From Archangium primigenium (GTDB taxonomy: Bacteria; Myxococcota; Myxococcia; Myxococcales; Myxococcaceae): a DNA stretch of 64,000 nt. A program made the position numbers and the translations under genes. Below the pieces are notes generated by a model. The model had not been told where the DNA came from, searched no databases, and saw only the letters and a program-made list of their open reading frames with translations. Positions 25,475-35,388 of this stretch are shown in pieces (position 1 is the first letter of the stretch; each line of letters opens with the position of its first letter). Location: contig NZ_JADWYI010000001.1 of assembly GCF_016904885.1 (NCBI RefSeq), forward strand, positions 1,302,001-1,366,000. The letters run 5' to 3'.

Positions 25475-27643
25475 ATGGGTCGGGGGTCGTGGGGTCGGGT
25501 GGCGTGGGTCGTGGTGTGTGGAGTGTGGGCCCTGGGGTGCGGAAAAGCAGGAGCCCCGGAGTTCGAGCCGGAGCTCGAGGTGCCCGTCCAGGAAGTTCCG
25601 GCGTCCCCTCCGGCGGGGCCGGACAAGGGAACGGAGAGCCAGCCGCGCCCGGAGACGCCGGTGGAGAGCTTCCGGCCCACCTTCCTGCAGCCGCTCGGGG
25701 GCTCGCGCACGGTGTCCCGGCGGACGACGTACCGCTTCCGGGTGCCGGTGGCGCGCGCGGGCTCGCGGCTGCGCTTCGTGTTCCGCGCGGGCAACGGGCC
25801 CTTGCAGGTGCACGAGGCCAGCGTGGCGCGGGCGGAGACGCGGGGCGCGCTGGCCTCCGAACCCCTGTCCTTGACCTTCGCGGGCCTGGCGGGCGCGCGG
25901 GTCGCGGCGGGGGAGTCGCTGCGCAGTGATCCCCTGCTGCTGCCCGTGGAGTTCCGCGAGGAGCTGGCGGTGTCCTTCGAAGTGGAGGGCGCGGTGGCCA
26001 TGGGGGAGCGGGCGCTGTTTCCCCACGGCGTCATGGCCGAGGGAAGCTTCTCGCGGGTGCGCAAGGGCTTCGGCACGCCTGGCACGGCGCTGGTGGGGCT
26101 GAGCGCCATCGAGGTGGAAGCGGAGCCGGGGCGGTGCGTGGCGGTGGTGGGCGGAGGCACGCGCGCGGGCAGCGCCACGGGGGACATCCGCGAGACGTGG
26201 CCCGCGGTGGCCGAGCGGCAACTGGGCGTGCCCGTGCTGGACCTGGGGGCCGTGGAGGGCACCGAGCTCGCGGGGCGCCTGGCGGCCTTGCGCGCCTGTG
26301 GCCAGGTGACGTGTGTGGTGCTGCCCGAGGCGGAGGCGGTGGATGGGGCCTCGGTGGCGTCGCTGCAGGGCACGCTGGGCCGCGCGCTCGTGGCGCTGCT
26401 GCCGGTGTGCGGGAGCGTCTACGCCGGCACGCTGCCGGCGTCCTCGCGCTGGAGGGGGCCGCGGAGCCAGGTGAACGCGTGGCTGCGCACGCAGGTGCCC
26501 GCGGAGCGGCTGATCGACCTGGACGGCGTGAAGGACACGGAGGGGCCGGGCGGCGCGGTCCAGGTGGGCCACGCGGTGGCGTCCCGGCTCTCCGAGGCGC
26601 GGCCGCCCGTGCCGCCCTCGGGCTTCACGCTCCGGGAGACCTACCGGGACCGGGCCCATGAAATCCTCGCGGTGGACCCGGCGGGCACGGTCTACGCGGT
26701 GGAGGACGGGCAGGGCAGCTCCAAGCTCTACGCGAGCACCGACAACGCGCGCACCTGGACGCGGCGGGGCGTGCACCCGGGCAGCTACGGCTTCTTCAAG
26801 ATGACGACCCTGGCCAACGGCACGCTCCTGGCGAACGTCACCTCGCCGGAGGGCTACGCGCTCTCGCGCTCCACGGACCATGGCGCGACGTGGAAGGTGG
26901 TGCTGCCGCTCGGCCGCTTCAAGATGCTCCAGCCGCACAACATCCGCGAACTGCACGGCACGGTCTTCTTCCTGGAGTACCAGACGTTCACGGAGGAGTC
27001 GCCCATCAACCTGTGGGTGAGCCAGGACAGTGGCGCGACGTGGCGCGTGCGCCATGTCTTCGAGGGCCGCCGGCACGGTCACGGCTTGGTGGCGGATCCG
27101 GCGCAGGGCGTGCTGTGGGCGATGATGGGGGACCTCAAGGGCGGGCTGCTGCGCTCGGAGGACGAGGGCATGACGTGGCACGCGGTGCTGGAGGGCCCGC
27201 CGGGCGTGGCGGTGGACGCGGTGGTGACGCCCCGGGGGCTGCTCTTCGGCACGGACAACCTCTACGCGCCGCCCCTGCCCGCGGTGCAGCGGGTGGGCGG
27301 GGATGACGCCATGGTGCGCCTGGATGCCCTGCCCGGGCCGAGCTACTCCATCGTCGAGGTGCCCGGAGGCGGGTATGTGATTGGCACCACGCGGGAGACC
27401 GGCGGGGACGTCTACGCGCCGGGGGATGTCAGCGCGCACGTGCTCTACAGCCTGGATGGCGAGACCTGGACGGAGTTCCGGGCCTTCCCCCGGGAGACCG
27501 ACACGGACTACGCGCGCGCGGACACGTACTGGAAGCTGCGCTCGGGGGAGATCATCCTCGAGCTGAGCAACACCCGGGAACTGGGCTCGCGCCGGGGCTT
27601 CCTGCTGCTCAAGGCCGTGCGCGAGGACATGCGGCCGCGCTGA
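25475..27643 (+). CDS. lipoprotein with BNR/Asp-box propeller and SGNH-like region
   Basis: Predicted outer-membrane or surface lipoprotein of 722 residues: signal peptide with lipobox WALGC (Cys 22, then Gly, so no inner-membrane retention aspartate). An acidic/proline linker follows. Residues about 60-390 resemble a degenerate SGNH hydrolase preceded by a beta domain ([12 protein letters not shown], then [10 protein letters not shown]). Residues about 390-722 form a beta-propeller with Asp-box repeats such as [24 protein letters not shown] and SEDEGMTW. Such repeats occur in sialidases, but no sialidase catalytic triad is obvious. GGAGG lies 8 bp before ATG 25475. A hairpin at 27663-27695 follows. 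Confidence 0.82.
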   Translation: MGRGSWGRVAWVVVCGVWALGCGKAGAPEFEPELEVPVQEVPASPPAGPDKGTESQPRPETPVESFRPTFLQPLGGSRTVSRRTTYRFRVPVARAGSRLRFVFRAGNGPLQVHEASVARAETRGALASEPLSLTFAGLAGARVAAGESLRSDPLLLPVEFREELAVSFEVEGAVAMGERALFPHGVMAEGSFSRVRKGFGTPGTALVGLSAIEVEAEPGRCVAVVGGGTRAGSATGDIRETWPAVAERQLGVPVLDLGAVEGTELAGRLAALRACGQVTCVVLPEAEAVDGASVASLQGTLGRALVALLPVCGSVYAGTLPASSRWRGPRSQVNAWLRTQVPAERLIDLDGVKDTEGPGGAVQVGHAVASRLSEARPPVPPSGFTLRETYRDRAHEILAVDPAGTVYAVEDGQGSSKLYASTDNARTWTRRGVHPGSYGFFKMTTLANGTLLANVTSPEGYALSRSTDHGATWKVVLPLGRFKMLQPHNIRELHGTVFFLEYQTFTEESPINLWVSQDSGATWRVRHVFEGRRHGHGLVADPAQGVLWAMMGDLKGGLLRSEDEGMTWHAVLEGPPGVAVDAVVTPRGLLFGTDNLYAPPLPAVQRVGGDDAMVRLDALPGPSYSIVEVPGGGYVIGTTRETGGDVYAPGDVSAHVLYSLDGETWTEFRAFPRETDTDYARADTYWKLRSGEIILELSNTRELGSRRGFLLLKAVREDMRPR

Positions 27644-27662
27644 CGCCCGCCAGGCGGCCGGC

Positions 27663-27695
27663 CTCGTCCGGAGGCGGCGTCACGAACCGGACGAG
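27663..27695 (+). terminator. candidate terminator
   Basis: CTCGTCCGG/CCGGACGAG, a 9-bp perfect stem with a 15-base loop, 20 bp after the BNR lipoprotein stop and followed by CCGCCTTCC. Confidence 0.5.
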
Positions 27696-27748
27696 CCGCC
27701 TTCCTCCGGGAGGGCCCTGGAACGGGGGCCCTGCCCGGGGAGGGCCTC

Positions 27749-28276
27749 ATGAGACGGCACGGAAGACAGTGGATGCTGGTGATGACCCTGGTCCTCGGTG
27801 GGCCCTTGCTGCTCGCCGGTTGCGCGGGCTGTCCCACGCCGCTCATCAGTGACCTGGTCATCATCACCTACGAGCAGCGCGCCAACTTCAATCACTGGAA
27901 GCTGCTCGACCAGGAGGGGACCATCGAGGACGGCGTGTTCGTGCGCTACCGCATCGTGTCGATCCAGAACAACGACACCCACGCCAAGACCTTCCACTTC
28001 GATCCCGGGAAGATCTACGCGGAGGAGCCCAGCCAGACGCCCATTCCCTTCATCTACCTTGCGGGAGCCCTGCCTTTCGACATCCCTCCGGGTGCGCCCT
28101 TCACGAGACCCTTGGGCCTCACCCTCAGGATTCCAGGGGTCCCGGGCGTGCTCAAGAACGAGCCGTTTCCCTTGCACTACGCGAGCGGACCGGATGAGCA
28201 CGTGCTGATCATCCCCGGCCCCAACAATCCCAACCCTCCGCCCTACGCCAATCCGTTCACCCAAGGGGGCGTATAG
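27749..28276 (+). CDS. lipoprotein of unknown function
   Basis: A 175-residue protein with a signal peptide and lipobox LLAGC (Cys 25, followed by Ala). The mature protein appears beta-rich with a conserved-looking middle (VFVRYRIVSIQNND) and a proline-rich end (PGPNNPNPPPYANP). A GGGGAGGG ribosome site precedes ATG 27749. It is convergent with the DUF429 gene, 3 bp apart. Function not recognised. Confidence 0.8.
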   Translation: MRRHGRQWMLVMTLVLGGPLLLAGCAGCPTPLISDLVIITYEQRANFNHWKLLDQEGTIEDGVFVRYRIVSIQNNDTHAKTFHFDPGKIYAEEPSQTPIPFIYLAGALPFDIPPGAPFTRPLGLTLRIPGVPGVLKNEPFPLHYASGPDEHVLIIPGPNNPNPPPYANPFTQGGV

Positions 28277-28279
28277 CGC

Positions 28280-28975
28280 TTATCCGGCATGGAGGATGCG
28301 CCCCTCGCGCAGCCACCCCTCGGCGTCCTTCCACAAGGGCGTGCCCACGGCGTGCACCCGCTCGGGCGCCGAGCGGGTGCGCCAGCCGAGCCACGCGCAG
28401 AGCGCCGCGTCGAGCGCGTCATGGGTGGGCAGCCCGGTCCCGGAGAAGCGCAGTCCCTCGGCCTCCAGTCGCGCGCGCCGGGCCGTCCGTCCCTCGGGCG
28501 TGGTCTTCTTGCCCAGCGCCTTGCCGCCCAACTGGCGCCATGTGGCGCCGGGAAACGCCTCGAACAGCCGGGCCTCGTGCGGGTGGGGCGTGTCCAGGTC
28601 GAGCAGTGGCAGCCCGCTGCCCTGATGCAGGGCCGCGAAGAGCAGCACCCCGCCGCGCACGAAGCCACTGAAGGGCGCGCCCGGAACGGGGAGCGTGTCG
28701 GGCGTCCGCCCTGGCGCGCGCAGCAGTCGCTCGGCCTCGCGCACCTGGGCGCCGGGTCGGGCGAGCGCCTGCGGTCCGTCCACCACGACCACGTCCGTGG
28801 GACCCACGGGACACGCGGCGAGCAGGGCCTGGGGCGTCAGGTGTCGCGCCGCATCGAGCGCGGGCCACGCCCATTGCTCGAAGGCGACCCGGCCATCCTC
28901 TTCCACCACGGCCACGTCCACGGCGCGGGGACGGCGCGCGAACGGATCACTCAAGTCCCAGCCCAGGAAACGCAC
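28280..28975 (-). CDS. DUF429-family protein (predicted RNase H-like fold)
   Basis: A 231-residue protein. RFLGWDLSDP at the start, VVVVDGPQAL in the middle and THDALDAALCAWLGW near the end place the conserved acidic residues of DUF429, a family predicted to adopt a ribonuclease H-like fold. Activity is unproven. GTG 28975 has no Shine-Dalgarno but TAGCTT lies 7 bp upstream, so a leaderless mRNA is likely. It lies 60 bp downstream of the RNA ligase gene on the same strand. Confidence 0.75.
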   Translation of the reverse strand: MRFLGWDLSDPFARRPRAVDVAVVEEDGRVAFEQWAWPALDAARHLTPQALLAACPVGPTDVVVVDGPQALARPGAQVREAERLLRAPGRTPDTLPVPGAPFSGFVRGGVLLFAALHQGSGLPLLDLDTPHPHEARLFEAFPGATWRQLGGKALGKKTTPEGRTARRARLEAEGLRFSGTGLPTHDALDAALCAWLGWRTRSAPERVHAVGTPLWKDAEGWLREGRILHAG

Positions 28976-28982
28976 GGCCCCG

Positions 28983-28988
28983 AAGCTA
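28983..28988 (-). promoter_or_regulatory. candidate -10 element for a leaderless transcript
   Basis: TAGCTT on the minus strand, 7 bp before GTG 28975. Confidence 0.35.
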
Positions 28989-29035
28989 CCAGGAGACCCG
29001 GCTCTGGCCGACCTCGCGCACCAGGCGCACCACCC

Positions 29036-30010
29036 TCATTTTTCCAGCGGACGTAATTCTCTCAGGATGAGAGGCAGGGCACGCTCACGAATGTGGGCCG
29101 ACAGGTGCTCCTCTCCTGATGCGTCGAGCGAGCGGTACGCCAGCGGAAAGGCCAGCTCCAGATCGACACGGACGTCGAGCATCACCTCGTCGAGGATGGG
29201 TTCCATCTCGCCGCGACCACATTTCGACAGGGCGCTGGCGATGCGTGGCGGATTCACCATGCGCTCGGCCCAGAGCGCCAGCTCGGGGACGGACAAGCGC
29301 TGATGGGGATTCCACGCCGCGCTCTCATCGAAACGGCCCTCGCTGAACTCCTCGATCTTGCGTTTGAAGGAGGCGCGATGCCCGGGGGAAACGCGCTGAT
29401 CGCTCTTGATGACGAGGCCCTCCGCCGTATTGCCCGGAATGACTGGCAGTCCCAAGAGCGCGGGAACGCGCGTCTGCATTCGCGTGGGGACACCGCTCAT
29501 CTCGGAGCGAGCGCCGCGTCGGATGACCGGAGGCGTCAACAGTCCGGCGGAGTGAGCGAGTGCCTCCACCTCATGATGGGCGAGGAGCGTCCCCTCCTCT
29601 TCGCTCGACCGAGCCACGAGGACATCGAATGGCGACCAGTGTGAATCCGGCGCGTACCAGATTCCCGTCTGCACCGGGGACATCCCGGGCACGGCTGGCA
29701 CCTCCGGGTGGGGATAGCCACCTCCGAAGAGTTCCCCATAGAAATACACCGTGTCTTCGGGTCCTGCGACGGCGCGGGCCATCGTCCGCGCTGCCGCCGC
29801 CAACTGCACGCGCAGCAACTGCCAGCCAAAAAAGGAGTCCTCCTCCAACAGCCAGGCCTTGCGCTTGCCAAAATGGACCTGCTCCCCATGCACACCGATC
29901 ACGAGCTGAGCGCCATGAATCTTTTCCAGGGCGACCCAGACCCCCCCGGGACTTGCTTGGTCTCGTGTCTCGCCCGCGGAGGGCATCTTGGCGTAGGGGC
30001 GGAAGTGCAT
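29036..30010 (-). CDS. RNA ligase, T4 Rnl2-like family
   Basis: Predicted ATP-dependent RNA ligase of 324 residues. Motif I is EKIHGAQLVIG with the nucleotidylated lysine at about residue 30, motif III FYGELFGGGYP (about 90-100), motif IV EGLVIKSDQ (about 197-205) and motif V FKRKIEEF with two lysines (about 215-222). This set and the order match Rnl2-type ligases, which seal 3'-OH/5'-phosphate nicks in RNA. The C-terminal 100 residues are helical. ATG 30010 is preceded by TACAAT 5 bp upstream and no Shine-Dalgarno. Codon use is visibly less GC-rich than in neighbours, consistent with transfer. It is divergent from the lipoprotein toxin gene, and DUF429 follows. Confidence 0.83.
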   Translation of the reverse strand: MHFRPYAKMPSAGETRDQASPGGVWVALEKIHGAQLVIGVHGEQVHFGKRKAWLLEEDSFFGWQLLRVQLAAAARTMARAVAGPEDTVYFYGELFGGGYPHPEVPAVPGMSPVQTGIWYAPDSHWSPFDVLVARSSEEEGTLLAHHEVEALAHSAGLLTPPVIRRGARSEMSGVPTRMQTRVPALLGLPVIPGNTAEGLVIKSDQRVSPGHRASFKRKIEEFSEGRFDESAAWNPHQRLSVPELALWAERMVNPPRIASALSKCGRGEMEPILDEVMLDVRVDLELAFPLAYRSLDASGEEHLSAHIRERALPLILRELRPLEK

Positions 30011-30015
30011 GGTCC

Positions 30016-30021
30016 ATTGTA
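30016..30021 (-). promoter_or_regulatory. candidate -10 element for a leaderless transcript
   Basis: TACAAT on the minus strand, five of six bases matching the sigma-70 -10 consensus, 5 bp before ATG 30010. Confidence 0.4.
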
Positions 30022-30239
30022 CGCCGAAGCGGCTGGGGCCGGGGGCGTGATGGGCAGCTCCCGTACGCGCCTGCCCGTGTCGTGGGCGGTGGAGGGACTC
30101 ATGCGGGGGCTCCAGTGCCCACTCTCCGGGACTGGTGGCGATGGCTGTCCCCTGACAGCGCTGACTCACGCTGGCCTGGCCGATGCGTCGGAGGGGAACT
30201 GTACCCTCGCGCCGTTCGCCGAACAGGAGGTGGCTTCCC

Positions 30240-31679
30240 ATGGGGAGTGGCCCGCGCGCTGACTTTCGCAGGATGGGCCGGACCTGCTTGCTGTTCACCC
30301 TGGCGCTGCTGTCCGCCGGTTGTGCGTCGATGCTCCTGCACCCCGTGTCTTCGCATGCTTCACCGATGTCCGGGACCGAGGGGGCGCCGCTGCTCTCCGG
30401 ACGTCAGGTCGCTCCACGGGACATGAAGGCAGTGGAGCGCCAGGACGCGCTCGCGGCGCAGCTGGCCTTTCGCCAGGCCGCTGCCCAGGTGTCGGATTCC
30501 CTCCGTCGTGTCTCGAGCGGCTTCTCCCGGCTTCGTTCCCATGAACGAGGCCTCGGAGGACATGGGGTCTTGACGCACTCCCTCGATGACGGTGTCCGGC
30601 ATCTGCGATGGATGGACGCCGAGTGCACTGCCGCCATCGGGCTGGCCAACGCCGCCTCGGAAGTGCACGATCCGGACATGCAGCTCGCCGTGCTGCGTCT
30701 CGCCGGTGCTCGGCTCGAGTCCGCGCTGCTGGGCTCCATCCTCCTGACGGTGTGGCTGGATGTCCTCCAACTCGCCGATGTCGCGCTCGCGCAGCACTTC
30801 TATAGCCGAGAGCTTATGTTCGTGGACCTGTGGCGCTGGTGGGCGAGTCTCTCGCCCGTGCTGACGGCGCTCTCCTCCCGGGACCCGGCTTCAACGGAGG
30901 CCGCGGCGCGAGATGTCCCCGCCTTGGTCGGCTACCTCACCGGAGAGCTCACCACGACCCTGGGGCTCGTTCATCAGGGCGCCGAGCGCGTCGCGAAGGC
31001 ACTGATTCTCAGGGAGGCGCTCGAAGCGCTCGTCTTCCTCCCCGCGCTGAAGCTCTCGCTGCCGTCGGTGCCACCCTCGGCGCCCGTGGTGTTGGGCGTC
31101 GGCCTCTCGATGGGCGGTGGTGGCGTGATGATGGGCACCCGCCTGGTCGTGTCCGCGGAGTGGGTGGAGATGATGCGCCGGTTGGTGCGCGCGGGCGTGC
31201 TCTCGTTTCCCGCCGTCGGGGCACTCGTGCGGACCCAGGCGACGCTGGTGCTGATGACGCGGGCCCACGACGACCTGCCCTCGGGGGTGCGTGATGCGCT
31301 GGGCGAGGGTCCCGAGGTGCGCGCCCTTCACCTGACGGACAGGGCGGGCGCGGGAATGGCCGAGCCACCGCGACACCATGTGCTGCCCAAGGAGTTCCGT
31401 GCGTGGTTCGAGAAGCGCGGATTCACGGGCGAGATGGACATCGACCAATTCTGCGTCAGGCTGGAGCAGTCACACCATCAGGCCATCCACGGAGGTGGGA
31501 ACTGGAAGCTGGGGCGTACGTGGCCAGGAGAATGGAACCGGATGCTCATGGATTCGATGTATGAGGCCGAGGCCGAAGTGGGCCGGGCGTTGACCCGGAA
31601 TGAGATCCTGCGGGTCGCCGCGGGGTACATGAAGGAGTACAGAATCCCCATGCGCTTCATCCCCTGGAGCGGACCATGA
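30240..31679 (+). CDS. myxococcal lipoprotein toxin, TIGR02269/DUF2380-like (SitA-type)
   Basis: A 479-residue lipoprotein: n-region with RR, lipobox LLSAGC with Cys 28 followed by Ala. The middle is helical with two hydrophobic stretches (about 160-180 and 285-310). The last 105 residues form a separate domain with PRHHVLPKEFRAWFEKRGF, SHHQAIHGGGNWKLG and TWPGEWNR, an HNH-like histidine pattern. This layout matches the myxobacterial paralogous lipoprotein family from which SitA-type toxins, passed between kin by outer-membrane exchange, are drawn. Toxin activity is inferred. AGGAGGT lies 8 bp before ATG 30240; a later ATG at 30273 lacks a usable site. The partner gene overlaps its end by 4 bp. 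Confidence 0.78.
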   Translation: MGSGPRADFRRMGRTCLLFTLALLSAGCASMLLHPVSSHASPMSGTEGAPLLSGRQVAPRDMKAVERQDALAAQLAFRQAAAQVSDSLRRVSSGFSRLRSHERGLGGHGVLTHSLDDGVRHLRWMDAECTAAIGLANAASEVHDPDMQLAVLRLAGARLESALLGSILLTVWLDVLQLADVALAQHFYSRELMFVDLWRWWASLSPVLTALSSRDPASTEAAARDVPALVGYLTGELTTTLGLVHQGAERVAKALILREALEALVFLPALKLSLPSVPPSAPVVLGVGLSMGGGGVMMGTRLVVSAEWVEMMRRLVRAGVLSFPAVGALVRTQATLVLMTRAHDDLPSGVRDALGEGPEVRALHLTDRAGAGMAEPPRHHVLPKEFRAWFEKRGFTGEMDIDQFCVRLEQSHHQAIHGGGNWKLGRTWPGEWNRMLMDSMYEAEAEVGRALTRNEILRVAAGYMKEYRIPMRFIPWSGP

Positions 31680-32146
31680 GTGACGGCCGGGCGTGGCGGG
31701 GCGATGTGAAGGCCCGTCTGTACGAGCGCGTCCGCGAGCGCGGTCATGAGTCGCTCACCGCCTTCGCCGACGCGCGCCCCACGGCGTCTCTCGTGGAGTT
31801 GGCGGACGAGCTGGGCACGGAGGACATCGCCGCGGTGCAGGTCTTCAGCGGCCTGGTCGCCGAGGCCGAACGAAGTGGGCGCGTGACGCGTCTGGTGCGT
31901 GGGCAATTCGTGCGTGAGCTGTTCCAGGCATTCCCGACGGGCTGGCCGTCGGCGCCAGATGACTCGACCCGTTTCGAGCTCGCCCATGCCCTCGCGCGTT
32001 GGACGAGCTACACCCCCGACACCCACAAGGAGCGCGTCAGGCAGGCCCGGGCGGCGCTCCGGGCCTCGCCGCCTCCTGCCGGGTGGCGTCCGCTCGGCCC
32101 CGACGACGAACTGCTTCGCACGTTGCTGCCGGACGAAGCAGTCTGA
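31676..32146 (+). CDS. probable immunity or partner protein of the lipoprotein toxin
   Basis: A 156-residue soluble helical protein without signal peptide. Its ATG overlaps the toxin stop in an ATGA, the usual arrangement of toxin and immunity genes. The sequence (MSDGRAWRGDVKARLYERV, later RFELAHALARWTSYTPDT) matches no enzyme I recognise. As a cytosolic protein paired with a nuclease-like C-terminal domain, immunity is the simplest role (inference from context). Convergent with the oxidoreductase operon, 15 bp apart. Confidence 0.7.
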   Translation: MSDGRAWRGDVKARLYERVRERGHESLTAFADARPTASLVELADELGTEDIAAVQVFSGLVAEAERSGRVTRLVRGQFVRELFQAFPTGWPSAPDDSTRFELAHALARWTSYTPDTHKERVRQARAALRASPPPAGWRPLGPDDELLRTLLPDEAV

Positions 32147-32161
32147 GCCCGGGGACGCGGC

Positions 32162-34396
32162 CTACAGCAGCTTGTCGATCGTGATGGGCAGCTCCCGCAC
32201 GCGTTTGCCCGTGGCGTGGAAGATGGCGTTGGCCACGGCCGCCGCCACGCCGACGATGCCAATCTCCCCCAGCCCCTTGGCGCCGAGCGGATTGACGATC
32301 GTGTCCTCCTCCTCGACGAAGAGGACCTCGATGTCCGGCACGTCCGCGTTCACGGGCACGTGGTACTCGGCCAGGTTGTGGTTCATGAACCGGCCCAGGT
32401 TCTGGTCCAGGAACGTCTCCTCGTGCAGGGCCATGCCGATGCCCCAGACCACGCCGCCGAGGATCTGGCTGCGCGCCGTCTTGGGATTGATGACGCGGCC
32501 GCCCGCGATGGCGCTCACCACCCGCGTGACCTTCACCACGCCCAGCTCCTCGTCGACCTTCACCTCCACGAACACCGCCGAGTGCGAGGCCATCGTGTAC
32601 TTCTTCTGCGCGGGACTGGGCAGCGACGTCACCTGCTCCTCCAGGTGCAGCACGTCCCCGTAGCGCATGGCCTCGGTGAGGGACACGCTCCGTTCGGGAT
32701 TCTCGGTGACGAAGATGCCGCCGCCCGCGAAGCTCACCTCGGACAGCTCCGTGCCGGCGAGCGGCGACTTGGGCAGCTTGCGCGCCCAGGTGAAGAGCTG
32801 GTCGCGCAGCTTCTCACACACCTGCTGCACCGCCGAGCCCACCGAGGACACCGTCCACGAGCCGCCCTCCAGCGGGGACATGGGCAGGGACGAGTCCCCG
32901 AGCTTGAACGTCACCGCCTCCACGGGCAGGCCGAGCACGTCGGCGGCGATCTGGGTCATGACGGTGTAGGTGCCCGTGCCGATGTCCGACGTGGCGCTGC
33001 TCACCGTGAGCGAGCCGTCGATGCTCAGCACGGCCCGGGCCTGGGCGGGCTGCTGATTCACCTCCCAGGAGCCCGTGGCCATGCCCCAGCCCACCAATTG
33101 CTTGCCCTCGCGCATGGAGCGGGGCGCGTGGGTGCGCCGGGACCAGCCGAAGCGCTCGGCGCCCTGGCTGTAGCAGGCCTTGAGCTCCTTGCTGGAGAAG
33201 GCATTGCCCGTGTTCTGGTCCTTCTCGGCGTAATTCTTGAGCCGCAGCGCGAGCGGACACATGCCCAGCGTGTGCGCCAGCTCGTCCATGGCGGACTCCA
33301 GCGCGTAGATGCCGAGCACCGCGCCGGGCGCGCGCATGTCCAGGGGCGTGTACTGGTCGAGCGGCACGACCTTGTACTCCAGCCGCACGTTGTCGCACTG
33401 GTAGAGCTGGCCGGACCAGTTGACCACCACCTCGCAGTAGTCCTCGAAGCGCGAGGTCTCGGCGGTGGCCTCGTGGACGACGGACTCGAGCGTGCCGTCC
33501 TCGCGGGCCCCGAGCGCCACGCGGTGCAGGGTCTCCGGGCGGTGGCCGAAGGTGAACATCTGCTGGCGGGTGAGCGTCACGCGCACCGAGCGCTTGAGCT
33601 CGCGCGCCGCCATGACGGCGAGGAAGAGCTGGTATTGCGGCCGCAGTCCCGAGCCGAAGGCCCCGCCCACGAAGGGCGAGCGCACCCGCACCGTGGCCGG
33701 GTCGAGCTTGAAGATCTTCGACACGTACTGCTGGCAGTTCTGCACGCCCTGCGTCTTGTCGTAGACCGTGAGCGTGCCGTCGTCCTCGTGGATGACCGTG
33801 GAGGCGTGGGGCTCCATGGGGTTGTGGTGCTCCACGGGCGAGGCGTACTCGGCGTCCACCTGGACGGGCGCCTGGCCCAGGGCCTTGTCCGCGTGGCCCC
33901 GGGGCTTGGGTGGAGGCTGGTAGCCGCCCTTGCCGGCGGCGGGCTCGTGGGACTTGTGCTTGCGCGCGCGCAGGTCGGTCTCGTGCTCCTGGGTCTTGTA
34001 CTCCACCCGGACGAGCGAGGCGGCGTGGCGCGCGAGCTCGAACGTCTCGGCGACGACGAGCGCGATGGGCTGGCCGCTGTAGACGATGTCCGCGCCGTCG
34101 AGCGGCCGGAAGGGCGAGCCGGCGGGCGCGTCGTCGTCCTTGTAGTTGCGGTCGAACCAGGCGGTGCTCGGCCGGTTCTCGTGGGTGAAGACATGCAGCA
34201 CGCCGGGCAGGGCGAGCGCGGCGGCGGTGTCGAGGGACTTGATGCGTCCCCGGGCGATGGTGCTGGAGACGACCACGCCGTAGGTGAGGTCGGGCGTGTG
34301 GAACTCCCCGGCGTACTTCGCGCGGCCGGTGACCTTCAGGGGCCCATCCACGCGCGAGACGGGCCGACCCAGGTGCTTGGGGGAGGGAGGGCTCAT
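32162..34396 (-). CDS. molybdopterin-binding subunit of xanthine dehydrogenase/aldehyde oxidoreductase family (PaoC-like)
   Basis: Large catalytic subunit of 744 residues binding the molybdenum cofactor. Family features: [19 protein letters not shown] at the start, [38 protein letters not shown], and the catalytic glutamate in [12 protein letters not shown] (about residue 707). It oxidises aldehydes or N-heterocycles with water as oxygen donor. ATG 34396 overlaps the FAD-subunit stop in an ATGA. No signal peptide is visible on this subunit. It is the third gene of a three-gene operon, read in the order FeS, FAD, Mo. No maturation chaperone gene is visible in the adjacent sequence. Confidence 0.93.
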   Translation of the reverse strand: MSPPSPKHLGRPVSRVDGPLKVTGRAKYAGEFHTPDLTYGVVVSSTIARGRIKSLDTAAALALPGVLHVFTHENRPSTAWFDRNYKDDDAPAGSPFRPLDGADIVYSGQPIALVVAETFELARHAASLVRVEYKTQEHETDLRARKHKSHEPAAGKGGYQPPPKPRGHADKALGQAPVQVDAEYASPVEHHNPMEPHASTVIHEDDGTLTVYDKTQGVQNCQQYVSKIFKLDPATVRVRSPFVGGAFGSGLRPQYQLFLAVMAARELKRSVRVTLTRQQMFTFGHRPETLHRVALGAREDGTLESVVHEATAETSRFEDYCEVVVNWSGQLYQCDNVRLEYKVVPLDQYTPLDMRAPGAVLGIYALESAMDELAHTLGMCPLALRLKNYAEKDQNTGNAFSSKELKACYSQGAERFGWSRRTHAPRSMREGKQLVGWGMATGSWEVNQQPAQARAVLSIDGSLTVSSATSDIGTGTYTVMTQIAADVLGLPVEAVTFKLGDSSLPMSPLEGGSWTVSSVGSAVQQVCEKLRDQLFTWARKLPKSPLAGTELSEVSFAGGGIFVTENPERSVSLTEAMRYGDVLHLEEQVTSLPSPAQKKYTMASHSAVFVEVKVDEELGVVKVTRVVSAIAGGRVINPKTARSQILGGVVWGIGMALHEETFLDQNLGRFMNHNLAEYHVPVNADVPDIEVLFVEEEDTIVNPLGAKGLGEIGIVGVAAAVANAIFHATGKRVRELPITIDKLL

Positions 34397-35388
34397 GAAT
34401 GGGGCTCCAGTCCGGCGGCCTGCGAGAGGGCGCGCACGATGGCGCGCCGGGCCAGTTCGATCTTGAAGGTGTTGTCCCCGTGGCCCTGGGCGCCCTGGAG
34501 GAGGGCGTCGGCCACGGTCTGGAAGTGCTCGCGCGTGGCGGGCTTGCCCACGAGCAGGGCCTCCGCCTCGGGCGAGCGCCAGGGCTTGTGGGCCACGCCG
34601 CCCAGCGCGATGCGGGCCTGGCGGATGGTGTCGCCGTCCAACTGGAGCGCGGCGGCGACGGACACGAGCGCGAAGGCATACGACTGCCGGTCCCGCAGCT
34701 TGAGGTAGGCGTGGTGTTGGGAGAAGTCCTCCGGGGGCAGCTCCACGGCGGTGATGAGCTCGCCGGGCTGGAGGTTCGTGTCGCGCTCGGGCGTGTCTCC
34801 GGGCAGCCGGTGGAAGTCGGCGATGGGCAGGGTGCGCTGGCCCTGGGGCCCCGTCATGTGGATGCGGGCGTCGAGCGCCGCCAGGGCCACGCACATGTCC
34901 GAGGGGTGGGTGGCGATGCAGTGCTCGCTCGTGCCGAGGATGGCGTGGATGCGGTTGTTGCCCGTGAGCGCGCCACAGCCGGCGCCAGGCTCGCGTTTGT
35001 TGCAGGGCGTGCCCGTGTCGTAGAAGTAATAGCAGCGGGTGCGCTGCAAGAGATTGCCGCCGGTGGTGGCCATGTTGCGCAGCTGCGCCGAGGCGCCCGC
35101 GAGAATGGCCTTGGACAGCAGCGGATAGCGGCGCTCCACCTGGGCGTGGTACGCGGTGTCGGCGTTGGTGACGAGCGCGCCGATGCTCAGGCCGCCCTCG
35201 GGACGCTCCTCGATCTGGTTGAGCGGCAGCCGCGTCACGTCGATGAGCCGCTCGGGCCGCGCGACGTTCTCCTTGATGAGGTCCACCAGGTTGGTCCCGC
35301 CCGCGATGAACTGGGCGGCGGGCGACTTCGCCGCGGCTTCCACGGCGCTCGGGATGTCCTGGGCCTTCTCGTAGGTGAAGCGGTTCAT
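34393..35388 (-). CDS. FAD-binding subunit with extra Fe-S cysteines (PaoB/YagS-like)
   Basis: A 331-residue flavin subunit. FAD-binding motifs are [19 protein letters not shown] and [13 protein letters not shown]. Directly after comes [17 protein letters not shown] then GCGAL, the cysteine-rich loop that binds an extra [4Fe-4S] cluster in PaoB/YagS and 4-hydroxybenzoyl-CoA reductase beta. It passes electrons from the Mo centre to an acceptor. Coupled by 4-bp overlaps to both neighbours. ATG 35388 chosen at MNRFTYEKA, the family start. Confidence 0.93.
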   Translation of the reverse strand: MNRFTYEKAQDIPSAVEAAAKSPAAQFIAGGTNLVDLIKENVARPERLIDVTRLPLNQIEERPEGGLSIGALVTNADTAYHAQVERRYPLLSKAILAGASAQLRNMATTGGNLLQRTRCYYFYDTGTPCNKREPGAGCGALTGNNRIHAILGTSEHCIATHPSDMCVALAALDARIHMTGPQGQRTLPIADFHRLPGDTPERDTNLQPGELITAVELPPEDFSQHHAYLKLRDRQSYAFALVSVAAALQLDGDTIRQARIALGGVAHKPWRSPEAEALLVGKPATREHFQTVADALLQGAQGHGDNTFKIELARRAIVRALSQAAGLEPHS

